Both the position numbers and the translations under genes were made by a program. Shown here piece by piece: positions 15,376-22,665 of a DNA stretch of 64,000 nucleotides. Below the pieces are notes generated by a model that worked only from the letters and a program-made list of their open reading frames with translations, had not been told where the DNA came from and did no database searches. Source of the DNA: Hymenobacter sp. 5317J-9 (lineage in GTDB: Bacteria > Bacteroidota > Bacteroidia > Cytophagales > Hymenobacteraceae). Every line of letters begins with the position of its first letter. Position 1 is the first letter of the stretch. Location of the stretch: positions 3,162,001-3,226,000 of the forward strand of contig NZ_CP095050.1 in NCBI RefSeq assembly GCF_022921075.1. The letters run 5' to 3'.

Positions 15376-16692
15376 TTAAATGGTTTGAAGTGAAGGGGTT
15401 GACACCGCAGCCGGGGCTGCCGGCGCGGTGCAGTAGTTGCGGGCCCGATTCAGGGCCCAGCGGTTGAGCATGTGCGAGAGCACGCGAGCCTCCTCGTTGG
15501 TGCTGATGCGGCCGTCGGCCTTGGCCTGCCCCACCACCGCAAACACCAGCGACGGAGCCACGTGCTCGCGCAGGTGGGGCTGCTGCTGCCAGGCCTCGAA
15601 CAGGGCCTGCAGCTGGTCGGGCTGGCGCTCGGCCACCGGGAAAATGTCGGCCACCCGCTGCCCGCGCAGCGACTTGGGCCGGTGGTTGAGCACCAGCTCG
15701 GCGAAGGCGGGCAGGGCGGCTTCGAGGCGGTCAATCAGGTCGCGCTTGTCGGCGCTGAGCTCGTCGGTGGGATACAGCTCCTCCCACTGCCGGCTTAGGG
15801 CTGCCCACTGCGGGTGCGGAAACAGCACCGCCCCCAGCGCCAGGCTGATTTTCACCCGAATCCACGGGAACGGGTGCGGCCCGTCGGTGCCGATGCGGAA
15901 CACAAAGTAGCTTGGCAAACTCACCACGCTCAGCAGCCCGTAGGTGGCCGTGATGCCCAGGTGGCCCATGGCCCAGCAGTCCGACAGTATCTCGTTCAGC
16001 CAGCGGCTATATAGCTGCCATGGCAGCGCGTTTCCCCGGTCGCCGGCCGCCGTGTGCCGCTCAATGGCCTGCTTGAGCGAGGTGGTCAAATCCAACAGCT
16101 CGGAGCCCTGGTGGCCCACTTCGTGAATGAGCGAAGAGGCAATGCCCGACCCAATGAGGCGCTCACGCGGAATCTGAATCACGCCCACCGGGCTGAGGTC
16201 GCCGCCCGGCAGGCGGGTGCGCGCCCGCCGGATGGCCGCCCCGTGCCCACGCTCCAGGAAGCACACCAGCGGCGGGGCTTCGTAGTAGTTGCCGGGCAGG
16301 CACAGGGCGTCTTCGGCCAGCACGTCGAGGCCGGCCACCCAGGTGCCGGTGCCGTGCTCGGAGCGCTGCCCCAGCACGTCGGCAAAGATGTCGACCTGGT
16401 CGAGCAGGTTGTTGAAGCGCATCTTCAGCAGCACGTAGCGGGCCTGGGTTTTGGCGGCGCTGAGCCGGCGGCTTTCGGGGCTGCGCAGCCAGCGCACAAA
16501 CTCCAGCAGCCGGCGGCGCAGGTCGAACGCCACGTGCGCCAGGTGCGCGTTGATGGCCGCCTGCGCCGGCGCCGACACGGCCGCCGCCAGCACCATGGGC
16601 GTGCTCAGCGAGAACGAGCGCACGGTTTGGAGGCGGCCAAACAGGGCCAGCGTTTCATTCACCAAAAACCGGGTATCGGCGGCGGTTCGCAT
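15376..16692 (-). CDS. putative zinc metallopeptidase (HExxH ... NExxSD)
   Basis: The 438-residue protein has no signal peptide. Its middle contains SSLIHEVGHQGSELL with HEVGH at residues 190-194, and WLNEILSDCW at 231-240, where N-E-x-x-S-D matches the third-ligand motif of thermolysin-like gluzincins. The E234 to H194 distance (40 residues) is longer than in thermolysin. The N-terminal 110 residues are helical and Arg/Leu-rich; the C-terminal 120 residues contain a FAVVGQAKADGRISTNEEARVLSHML helical element that resembles an EF-hand-like or TerB-like acidic loop. The gene is tightly coupled to the 684-residue gene downstream (6 bases). A protease that matures or activates a partner in the cluster is a reasonable guess, not shown. 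Confidence 0.7.
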   Translation of the reverse strand: MRTAADTRFLVNETLALFGRLQTVRSFSLSTPMVLAAAVSAPAQAAINAHLAHVAFDLRRRLLEFVRWLRSPESRRLSAAKTQARYVLLKMRFNNLLDQVDIFADVLGQRSEHGTGTWVAGLDVLAEDALCLPGNYYEAPPLVCFLERGHGAAIRRARTRLPGGDLSPVGVIQIPRERLIGSGIASSLIHEVGHQGSELLDLTTSLKQAIERHTAAGDRGNALPWQLYSRWLNEILSDCWAMGHLGITATYGLLSVVSLPSYFVFRIGTDGPHPFPWIRVKISLALGAVLFPHPQWAALSRQWEELYPTDELSADKRDLIDRLEAALPAFAELVLNHRPKSLRGQRVADIFPVAERQPDQLQALFEAWQQQPHLREHVAPSLVFAVVGQAKADGRISTNEEARVLSHMLNRWALNRARNYCTAPAAPAAVSTPSLQTI

Positions 16693-16754
16693 CGGTAAGG
16701 GAGTAAATGTGTAGATGAGTAAAGACTTAAGGTTTTAACTCCTAATAGCTTTCC

Positions 16755-17741
16755 TCAGAGCTGGATAATGAGCGTGCTGCCGCGGCGCATCCATGTGCCG
16801 CGCGTGGGGCCCTGCTCGCCCGTGCCGTTGGCTTCGGGGCCGTCGTAGCCCGAGGGGTCGTAGCCGTTGGTGGCCGGCGCCTGGCCAAAGCCATTGCCCT
16901 GGCCGTAGTCGTTTGAGGCGAAGCCGGGGCCCGGCACACCGGGGCGACGAAAACCGCCGGCCCCCGGCCGCTGGAAGCCCGGATGGGGCCGCCGGGTGCC
17001 AGCGCGCTGGCCGGGCCGGGCGCCCATGGAGCGGAACGTGCCGTTGGGGTTGCGGGGCCGCAGCAGGCCGGGGGCGTGCTGGCGGGCCGCGCCCGAGAGG
17101 GCCTGGCGCACCACGGCCGCCATGGGCGCCCCGCGGCGCTGGGCGTGCAGGCTGGCGGCCCGGTTGGCTGCCGAATTGGCGAAGCGCACGTAGGCGCGGG
17201 CCACTTCAAACTCCTGGTCTTCGGGGCTCAGGCCTTCCAGCTCCAGCTCGAAGAGGTTGCTGGCGGCCGAGCCCAGCTTGTTGCCAATCATGCCCCCCAG
17301 CGGCCCGCCGAAGAAGGTGCCCAGCGCGCCGCCCGCAATGGGCAGGGCTTTTTTGGCCACGGTCTTGAGCACGCCACCAATGGCGCGGCCCACGCCCGAC
17401 TTGGCAAAATTGCCAATGGCCTTGCCCGCGCCTTTGATGAGCTTGCCGAGGAACTGGTTCAGCTCCTGCTCGTTGCTCACTTCCAGCAGCTCGTGGGCCA
17501 GCTCCATTTCCATGGTTTCGTTCAGCTCGCCGCTGTACTCGTGGCTGTATTCGTTGCTGAACTCCTGGCTGTACTCGTTGGCGTATTCGCCGCTCATCTC
17601 GAACGACTCACCCTGAGTCTCACCGCTGGTTTCGCCCAGGTATTCGGGGTTGAACTCAAAGGTTTCCATGGAGTGCCCGCCGGCTTCCAGTTCCTGGCCG
17701 ATGGCTTGCTCAAATTCCTGAGAAAATTCGTTGTGGTACAT
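16755..17741 (-). CDS. acidic N-terminus / glycine-zipper protein A of unknown function
   Basis: The product has 328 residues. The first 95 residues are very acidic, with repeated E-F/Y/G/S patterns (EFSQEFEQ, SNEYSHEYSGE). Then comes MEMELAHELLEVSNEQELNQ, a hydrophobic Gly/Ala-rich section (about 110-160; GGALGTFFGGPLGGMIG) with several GxxxG steps, a conserved LSPEDQEFEVARAYVRFA element, and a long Arg/Gly/Pro-rich, probably disordered tail. Protein B upstream shares the ELLEV(S/T)NEQELNQFLG and (F)E-L-SPE-Q-EVARAYVRFA blocks, so the two are paralogues. Glycine zippers occur in membrane-inserting or pore-forming peptides and in bacterial surface proteins, so a membrane-active role is possible. 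There is no signal peptide. The ATG at 17741 is chosen because it begins the acidic block shared with the paralogue. Confidence 0.75.
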   Translation of the reverse strand: MYHNEFSQEFEQAIGQELEAGGHSMETFEFNPEYLGETSGETQGESFEMSGEYANEYSQEFSNEYSHEYSGELNETMEMELAHELLEVSNEQELNQFLGKLIKGAGKAIGNFAKSGVGRAIGGVLKTVAKKALPIAGGALGTFFGGPLGGMIGNKLGSAASNLFELELEGLSPEDQEFEVARAYVRFANSAANRAASLHAQRRGAPMAAVVRQALSGAARQHAPGLLRPRNPNGTFRSMGARPGQRAGTRRPHPGFQRPGAGGFRRPGVPGPGFASNDYGQGNGFGQAPATNGYDPSGYDGPEANGTGEQGPTRGTWMRRGSTLIIQL

Positions 17742-17791
17742 GACATTGGGGGTAAAGTGAAGGGTGTGAGAGTTGGGTTCGGGTGAAAAAA

Positions 17792-18658
17792 CTACAGGCC
17801 GTAGAGGACCACCACGCCGTCGCGGCGCTCCCAGCGGCCACAGCTGGCGCGCCGGGTGGGCCCGCTGAGCTGCAGGTCGCCGTTGAGCAGGCCGGGGGCG
17901 TAGTAGGGCGCGGTGGCCGTGAGCACCTGCCGGCCCAGGGCGCCGGGGCGCAGGCGCGGGTTGCGGCGCAGGGCGCGGTTGGCGCGCCGGGCCACGTCGG
18001 AAGCAAAGCGCACGTAGGCGCGGGCTATTTCCAGCTCCTGGCTTTCGGGGCTGAGGGCTTCGAACTCCAGGCCGAATACTTTTTTGGCGTTGTCGGCCAG
18101 GAAATTGCCGGCCTGGGTACCCGCCCAGTTGCCGGCCGCCGAGCCCGCGTAGCCGCCGGCCTTGCTGCCGGCCCACTGTCCGGCGCGGGCACCCAGCGGC
18201 CCCAGCCGGCCGCCAAGCGCGGCGCCGGCCCGGCCGCCCAGGGCGGCACCGGTCTGCCCGCCGTATTGGCCGGCCAGCTGCGGCAGGGTTTTCTTGCCAA
18301 AATCGACGAGGTAGCGGCCCACGCTTTGCCCGGCCGGCGACTTCGCCAACTGCGAGGCCGCGCCCGCCACCTTGCTCACCAGGCTGCCCAGAAACTGGTT
18401 CAGCTCCTGCTCGTTGGTTACTTCCAGCAGCTCGCCCACCAGCTCCTCTTCCTGGCTCATCTCGAAGTTTTCGCCGTTGGTTTCGCCGCTGAACTCCTGG
18501 CCGAATTCCTCTTCGAACTCCTGGCCCATTTCCTCCTCGTATTCGAATTCCTGGCCCAGCTCCTGGCCGTATTCGCCGCTGGTTTCGTAGTTCTCGTATT
18601 CGCTGTTGGTAGCGACCCCGGATTCAAATTCCTGCAGGGTGCGGTCGATGTTGTGCAT
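17792..18658 (-). CDS. acidic N-terminus / glycine-zipper protein B of unknown function
   Basis: The 288-residue protein is first in the minus-strand cluster. Residues 1-75 are acidic with tandem GQEF/EYEEEMGQEFEEE repeats. ELLEVTNEQELNQFLGSLV follows, then a Gly/Ala-rich stretch (about 100-180) with dense GxxxG and AGxxAG spacing (GGRAGAALGGRLGPLG, KAGGYAGSAAGNWAG), then FEALSPESQELEIARAYVRFA and a basic tail with APYYAPGLL. Protein A is a clear paralogue 50 bases downstream. Similar acidic/glycine-zipper proteins are, in my recollection, often found near peptidoglycan-binding genes in other bacteria, but their function is not known to me. The ATG at 18658 is chosen over upstream in-frame starts because it opens directly into the acidic block, and a sigma-54-like promoter lies about 45 bases before it. 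Confidence 0.75.
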   Translation of the reverse strand: MHNIDRTLQEFESGVATNSEYENYETSGEYGQELGQEFEYEEEMGQEFEEEFGQEFSGETNGENFEMSQEEELVGELLEVTNEQELNQFLGSLVSKVAGAASQLAKSPAGQSVGRYLVDFGKKTLPQLAGQYGGQTGAALGGRAGAALGGRLGPLGARAGQWAGSKAGGYAGSAAGNWAGTQAGNFLADNAKKVFGLEFEALSPESQELEIARAYVRFASDVARRANRALRRNPRLRPGALGRQVLTATAPYYAPGLLNGDLQLSGPTRRASCGRWERRDGVVVLYGL

Positions 18659-18698
18659 GGTTGACAAGGGAAAGAATTGAGAGATGCCTCCCCTGTTT

Positions 18699-18714
18699 TC
18701 AATCCCAGTGCCAA
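18699..18714 (-). promoter_or_regulatory. candidate sigma-54 (-24/-12) promoter of the minus-strand cluster
   Basis: On the minus strand, TTGGCAC-N5-TTGA has a perfect -24 half with GG at 18712-18711, and after ten bases GA where GC is expected. The transcript would start near 18687, about 29 bases before the protein B ATG. The -12 mismatch makes this weaker than the site at 39829. Confidence 0.35.
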
Positions 18715-18756
18715 GTGTGCCAGGGCCATTTCCAGCCATTGAAGCGGGGTACGGCC

Positions 18757-18810
18757 CGAAATAAATTTCGCCAGCCCGCCAAAGGCCGGGATTTGACGAA
18801 ACTGATTTCG
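18757..18810. promoter_or_regulatory. pair of CGAAA-type palindromes in the divergent promoter
   Basis: CGAAATAAATTTCG (18757-18770) is a perfect palindrome, and CGAAACTGATTTCG (18797-18810) a near-perfect one. Their centres lie 40 bases apart, and each is followed by a CCAGCCCGCC or CCGCCCGCC sequence. They lie 70-125 bases upstream of either divergent operon, a position typical of activator or operator sites. Confidence 0.5.
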
Positions 18811-18885
18811 CCGCCCGCCGCGGCGTAATGCAAACCGCCTTCCGCCGATAACTGGGCAACCCTGGCTTCCTATCTTGCCGCCGCG

Positions 18886-19266
18886 ATGTCCCACGCCATG
18901 CCCCTCTACTCCCCCGGCCTGCACATTCTGGCCACGTTTGCCGCACCGGCAGCCGCTCTGCGCGACGCCGCCGCCTGCCGCACGTTCTTCGATGCCCAGG
19001 TGCGGGCCTTCGGCCTGGAGAAGGTGGGCGAAGCCTACCACTCCTTCCCGGCCGATGAGAACGGCGCGGGCGGCTTCACGGCCGTGTTGGCGCTCACCGA
19101 GTCGCACCTGAGCATCCACACCTGGCCCGAGCACGGCCTGGCCACGTTCGACGTGTTTCTCTCCAACTTCCGGCGCGACAACGCGGCCACCGTGCGCGGC
19201 ATCTACGCGGCCACGCTGGCGTTTTTCGGGGGCATCGAGCAGCACAAAACCGAAGTCCGCCGATGA
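18886..19266 (+). CDS. speD: S-adenosylmethionine decarboxylase proenzyme (SpeD/SpeH type)
   Basis: The 126-residue product has the size of the short prokaryotic AdoMet decarboxylase. The segment LTESHLSIHTWPEHGLATFD (about residues 68-87) holds the Glu-Ser cleavage site that yields the pyruvoyl cofactor, with the His and Glu residues needed for catalysis. The enzyme makes decarboxylated AdoMet, the aminopropyl donor for spermidine. TATCTTG at 18871-18877 may be the -7 promoter element, nine bases before the ATG. The stop codon overlaps the next ATG (ATGA at 19263-19266), so it is translationally coupled to the DUF4178 gene. With the aminopropyltransferase-like gene at 21015 it defines a polyamine-linked operon, even though no ornithine or arginine decarboxylase is present. 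Confidence 0.92.
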   Translation: MSHAMPLYSPGLHILATFAAPAAALRDAAACRTFFDAQVRAFGLEKVGEAYHSFPADENGAGGFTAVLALTESHLSIHTWPEHGLATFDVFLSNFRRDNAATVRGIYAATLAFFGGIEQHKTEVRR

Positions 19267-20576
19267 GCGCAACTGCTACTCACCGGCCCGAATCGGCCCA
19301 GCTTGATTGCCCTTCCTGCGGCACCGGCATCACCTACTACGACGTGGAGGGCAGCGAATTCTACGCCTGCCCCAACTGCCACGCCTATTTCCGGTGGTCG
19401 GGTGAGGAAACGCCGAAAGTCTTCGGCAGCTACAAGGCCGGGCCGCAGGAAGCGCCCCTCTTCCCGCTGGGTGCGCTGGGCACGCTGGCCGACCAGCGGT
19501 GGCGGGTGGTGGGCTTTGTGGAGCGCTGCGAGCTCCGGGCCGAGCAATACCGCTGGACGGAATACCAGCTTTTCCAGCCCGAAACTGCCGAATACGCGCA
19601 GCTGGCGCAGTACCGGGGCCACTGGATGCTGGTGCGGCCGGCCCGGGAGGAAATCAAGCATACCAAGCTCAACGGCCGGTTTGTGACCATGCCCGACGGC
19701 ACGTACCGACTGTACAACCGTTATCAGGCGCGGGTGCTGTGGGCGGTGGGCGAGTTTGATTGGGACATCGAGGGCGACGACCGGCTAAAAATTGCCGAAT
19801 TCATCCTGCCGCCCCAGATGCTGGTGCAGGAGAAAGCGCCGAACAACACGGTGGTGTGGTACCGCGCCGAGCACGTGGAGCCCCGCGAGGTGGCTTCGGC
19901 TTTCAACCTGAGGCCGGGCGCTATGCCGCCGCAGGAAGGCGTGGGCGCCATTCAGCCCGACCCTGTGAAGGCCAGCTGGCCGGCGCTTTCCACGCTTACC
20001 ACTGTGGCTTTTGTGGTGCTGCTGCTATTGCAGATTGGCCAGCACCTGCGCCACCCCGACCAACTGCTGCTGAAGGCCAGCCTGCAGGTATTGGCCGACA
20101 CCACGGCCAAAACCGCTCCCGGCACCGGCCGGGTCATCGTGTCGCCCTCCTTCACCCTCGACCACCAGGCGGCGCTGCAAATCGACCTTACCACCACCCT
20201 CAACAACCAGTGGCTGGAGCTGCCCGTGAGCCTCGTGAACGAGCAAACCGGCCAGGGCTTTGAGTTCACCAAAAACATTGAGTTTTACAACGGCGTGGAG
20301 GGCGGCGAAAGCTGGACCGAAGGCAGCCGCGACGCTGACGCCGTGCTCTCGCGGGTGCCGGCTGGGCGCTACCATCTCAATTTCTACCCCTTCACCGAAG
20401 CCGGCCCGGCCGCACCTAGCATCGAGGTGCGCGTGACGGCCGACCCGCCCCTGTGGTCGAACTTTTTCGTGGTGCTGCTCCTGCTGCTCGTCTTTCCCGC
20501 ATGGCAGTATTTCCGCCGCGCCAGCCACGAAACCCAGCGCTGGAGCCAAAGCGACTACGGCCCTGACTCCGAATAA
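19263..20576 (+). CDS. DUF4178 domain membrane protein with N-terminal zinc ribbon
   Basis: The 437-residue protein starts with a zinc ribbon (CPSCG at 17-21, CPNC at 38-41). A DUF4178 region follows (about 65-205) with the typical strands RWRVVGFVERCELRAEQYRW, LVRP and WAVGEFDWDIEGDD. Hydrophobic helices lie near 240-260 (LTTVAFVVLLLLQIG) and 398-416 (NFFVVLLLLLVFPAWQYF), with a beta-rich extracytoplasmic or lumenal section between. This suggests a cytoplasmic N-terminus, a two-helix anchor and an outside loop. DUF4178 genes often travel with SpeD, DUF350 and membrane spermidine-synthase-like genes, as here. The biochemical role is unknown. The start overlaps the speD stop; the next gene begins 12 bases after its stop. 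Confidence 0.85.
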   Translation: MSATATHRPESAQLDCPSCGTGITYYDVEGSEFYACPNCHAYFRWSGEETPKVFGSYKAGPQEAPLFPLGALGTLADQRWRVVGFVERCELRAEQYRWTEYQLFQPETAEYAQLAQYRGHWMLVRPAREEIKHTKLNGRFVTMPDGTYRLYNRYQARVLWAVGEFDWDIEGDDRLKIAEFILPPQMLVQEKAPNNTVVWYRAEHVEPREVASAFNLRPGAMPPQEGVGAIQPDPVKASWPALSTLTTVAFVVLLLLQIGQHLRHPDQLLLKASLQVLADTTAKTAPGTGRVIVSPSFTLDHQAALQIDLTTTLNNQWLELPVSLVNEQTGQGFEFTKNIEFYNGVEGGESWTEGSRDADAVLSRVPAGRYHLNFYPFTEAGPAAPSIEVRVTADPPLWSNFFVVLLLLLVFPAWQYFRRASHETQRWSQSDYGPDSE

Positions 20577-20588
20577 CCTTCTGCCTTT

Positions 20589-20795
20589 ATGCTCGAACGC
20601 TTGTTGATTTCCCTGCGGCCCGTGCGCTTCTACGCGCTGCTGTTGCTACTGCCGCTGGGCTGGTTTGCCTGGGGCACCGCCACCGGCACTCGCCTGCTCG
20701 GCGACGACAACGAAAGCACCGAAACCCTGAGCGCCGGCTCTGGCAGCCGCGGCGGCCGCGGCAACATCGGCCACGCCCGTTTTTATCACAAGTAA
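20589..20795 (+). CDS. small single-span membrane protein of the polyamine operon
   Basis: A 68-residue protein with one clear membrane helix (about 14-32; FYALLLLLPLGWFAWGTA) followed by a hydrophilic tail rich in Ser and Gly (SAGSGSRGGRGNIGHARFYHK). It sits exactly between the DUF4178 and DUF350 genes, with 12 and 11 bases of spacing, in the same operon. I do not know a named family. Small membrane subunits with Gly/Ser tails often help assemble larger complexes, which is an inference here. Confidence 0.7.
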   Translation: MLERLLISLRPVRFYALLLLLPLGWFAWGTATGTRLLGDDNESTETLSAGSGSRGGRGNIGHARFYHK

Positions 20796-20806
20796 CTTTT
20801 CAGCTC

Positions 20807-21022
20807 ATGGAATACCTCAACCTCAAGGCTTTCGCGGCGTCCATCGTCTACTCGCTGCTTGGCATCGTCATTCTGGTGGTCAGCTTTTACGTGTTCAACA
20901 AGTTGACGCCGGGCACCTTGCGCAAGGAAATTCTGGAAGACCACAACACGGCGCTGGCCATTCTGGGCGCGGCGTTTATGCTGGCCGTGGCCCTCATCAT
21001 CAGCGCCGCCATTCATGGTTGA
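20807..21022 (+). CDS. DUF350 domain membrane protein
   Basis: The 71-residue product has two membrane helices (about 10-30 and 48-68) separated by LTPGTLRKEILEDHNTALAIL, the hallmark of a DUF350 unit; YjfL-type proteins carry two such units, this one only one. DUF350 proteins are small inner-membrane components of unknown activity. The stop overlaps the following ATG (21015) by eight bases, so it is translationally coupled to the spermidine-synthase-like gene. Confidence 0.87.
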   Translation: MEYLNLKAFAASIVYSLLGIVILVVSFYVFNKLTPGTLRKEILEDHNTALAILGAAFMLAVALIISAAIHG

Positions 21023-22574
21023 AACCGATTTGGCGCCCGAAGTGGCCCCCCCGGCCACGCGGCGGCAGCAGTCGCCGGGCTTGCTGCTGCTGGCGGTGGC
21101 CGTTATTGCCACCTGCGGGCTGATTTATGAGCTGATTGCGGGCACGCTGGCCTCCTACCTGCTGGGCGACTCGGTGACGCAGTTTTCGACCATCATCGGG
21201 GCCTACCTTTTTGCCATGGGCATTGGCTCGTGGCTGTCGAAGTTTCTGGAAGGCTCGCTGCTGCGCTGGTTTATCCGGCTCGAAATTCTGGTGGGCATCG
21301 TGGGTGGGTGCATGGCGCCGCTGCTGTTCGTGTCGTTCGAGTACGTGGCCTCGTTCCGGCTGCTGCTCTATGCGCTGGTGGGCCTCACGGGCGTGCTGGT
21401 GGGGCTCGAAATCCCGCTGCTGATGCGGATTCTGGAAAACCGCTACCAGTTCAAGGACCTGGTGGCGCGGGTATTTGCCGTCGACTACGTGGGGGCGCTG
21501 CTGGCCTCGCTCATCTTCCCGCTGGTGCTGGTGCCGCAGCTGGGGCTCATTCGCACCTCGCTCCTGTTCGGGGCGCTAAACCTGGCCGTGGCCGCCGTGG
21601 TGCTGGCCCGCTTTCCCGAAACGCAGCCCTACCGGCGGCGCTTCGCGGTGGGCATCGGAGCAGCGCTGCTGGGGCTGGCGGTGCTGTTCGGCTTCGCCAA
21701 CCGGCTGCTGGCCTACACCGAAACGTTGGCGTTTCAGGACCAGGTGATTTACTCCAAATCAACGCCCTACCAGCGCATTGTGCTCACCCGCAACCCGCGC
21801 GAGTTGCGCCTGTTTCTCAACGGCAACCTGCAGTTCAGCTCCGCCGACGAGTACCGCTACCACGAGGCCCTGGTGCACCCGCTGCTGCAGGCGCTGCCCC
21901 AGGCCCGCCGCGTACTGGTGATGGGCGGCGGCGACGGCCTTGCCGTGCGCGAGTTGTTGAAATATCCTCACATCCAACGCATTAAGCTAGTCGACCTCGA
22001 CCCGGGCATGACCAGCATTTTCCAGCACAACGAGCTGCTGCTGGCCCTGAACAAAGGCTCGTTGAACGACCCCAAGGTGCAGGTCATCAACGCCGATGCC
22101 TACCAATGGGTGCGCCAGGACACGGCGCACTACGACGCCGTCATCGTCGATTTTCCCGACCCCGGCAACTACTCCATCGGCAAGCTGTACTCGGCGGCGT
22201 TCTACTCGGCGCTCAGCAAGCGGCTGGCGCCGGGCGGGCGCATGGTGGTGCAAAGCACGTCGCCCTATCTGGCCCGGCAGTCGTTTTGGTGCGTGGCGCA
22301 CACGCTGGCGGCCGTGGGCCTGCACACGGTGCCCTACCACCTCTACGTGCCCTCCTTCGGCGAGTGGGGCTACGTGCTGGCGGGGCCCGATGCCCACTGG
22401 CGCGGCGATGCCGGGCCGCTCCCGGCGGGCCTGCGCTACATCACCCCCGCCACCATCCACGACATGCTCCGCTTCCCGCCCGACATGGCCGAAGTGCCCA
22501 CCGAGGTGAACCAGCTCAATAACCAAGCGCTGGTGCGGTATTTTGAGGAAGACTGGGGCCCGTACGTGCATTGA
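21015..22574 (+). CDS. membrane-fused spermidine synthase-like protein (polyamine aminopropyltransferase)
   Basis: The 519-residue protein has about seven N-terminal membrane helices (roughly 20-235) and a C-terminal Rossmann aminopropyltransferase domain (about 250-510). MGGGDGLAVRELL is the cosubstrate-binding loop, VDLDPGM the acidic ribose-binding residue, and IVDFPDPGNYSIGKLY the catalytic Asp region, where DSSDP of spermidine synthase is DFPDP. Such fusions occur widely without a soluble SpeE, and the membrane part may place the reaction at the inner membrane or on a lipid or cell-wall acceptor. It is the catalytic partner of speD in this operon and overlaps DUF350 by eight bases. Whether the acceptor is putrescine is not shown. 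The FAD oxidoreductase gene follows 91 bases later. Confidence 0.9.
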   Translation: MVETDLAPEVAPPATRRQQSPGLLLLAVAVIATCGLIYELIAGTLASYLLGDSVTQFSTIIGAYLFAMGIGSWLSKFLEGSLLRWFIRLEILVGIVGGCMAPLLFVSFEYVASFRLLLYALVGLTGVLVGLEIPLLMRILENRYQFKDLVARVFAVDYVGALLASLIFPLVLVPQLGLIRTSLLFGALNLAVAAVVLARFPETQPYRRRFAVGIGAALLGLAVLFGFANRLLAYTETLAFQDQVIYSKSTPYQRIVLTRNPRELRLFLNGNLQFSSADEYRYHEALVHPLLQALPQARRVLVMGGGDGLAVRELLKYPHIQRIKLVDLDPGMTSIFQHNELLLALNKGSLNDPKVQVINADAYQWVRQDTAHYDAVIVDFPDPGNYSIGKLYSAAFYSALSKRLAPGGRMVVQSTSPYLARQSFWCVAHTLAAVGLHTVPYHLYVPSFGEWGYVLAGPDAHWRGDAGPLPAGLRYITPATIHDMLRFPPDMAEVPTEVNQLNNQALVRYFEEDWGPYVH

Positions 22575-22665
22575 GGGAAAGGACATTTCCCCTCGAAACG
22601 TCATGCCACGGGTACGCTCGGCAGGACGTGCTTAATTTCTCTATTCCCTCTCCCTGCCTCCCCTA

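Noticed and set aside
22605..22640. CGTCATGCCACGGGTACGCTCGG sequence as another copy of the dispersed repeat
   Set aside because: Only the GTCATG core agrees with the other copies; similarity is too low.
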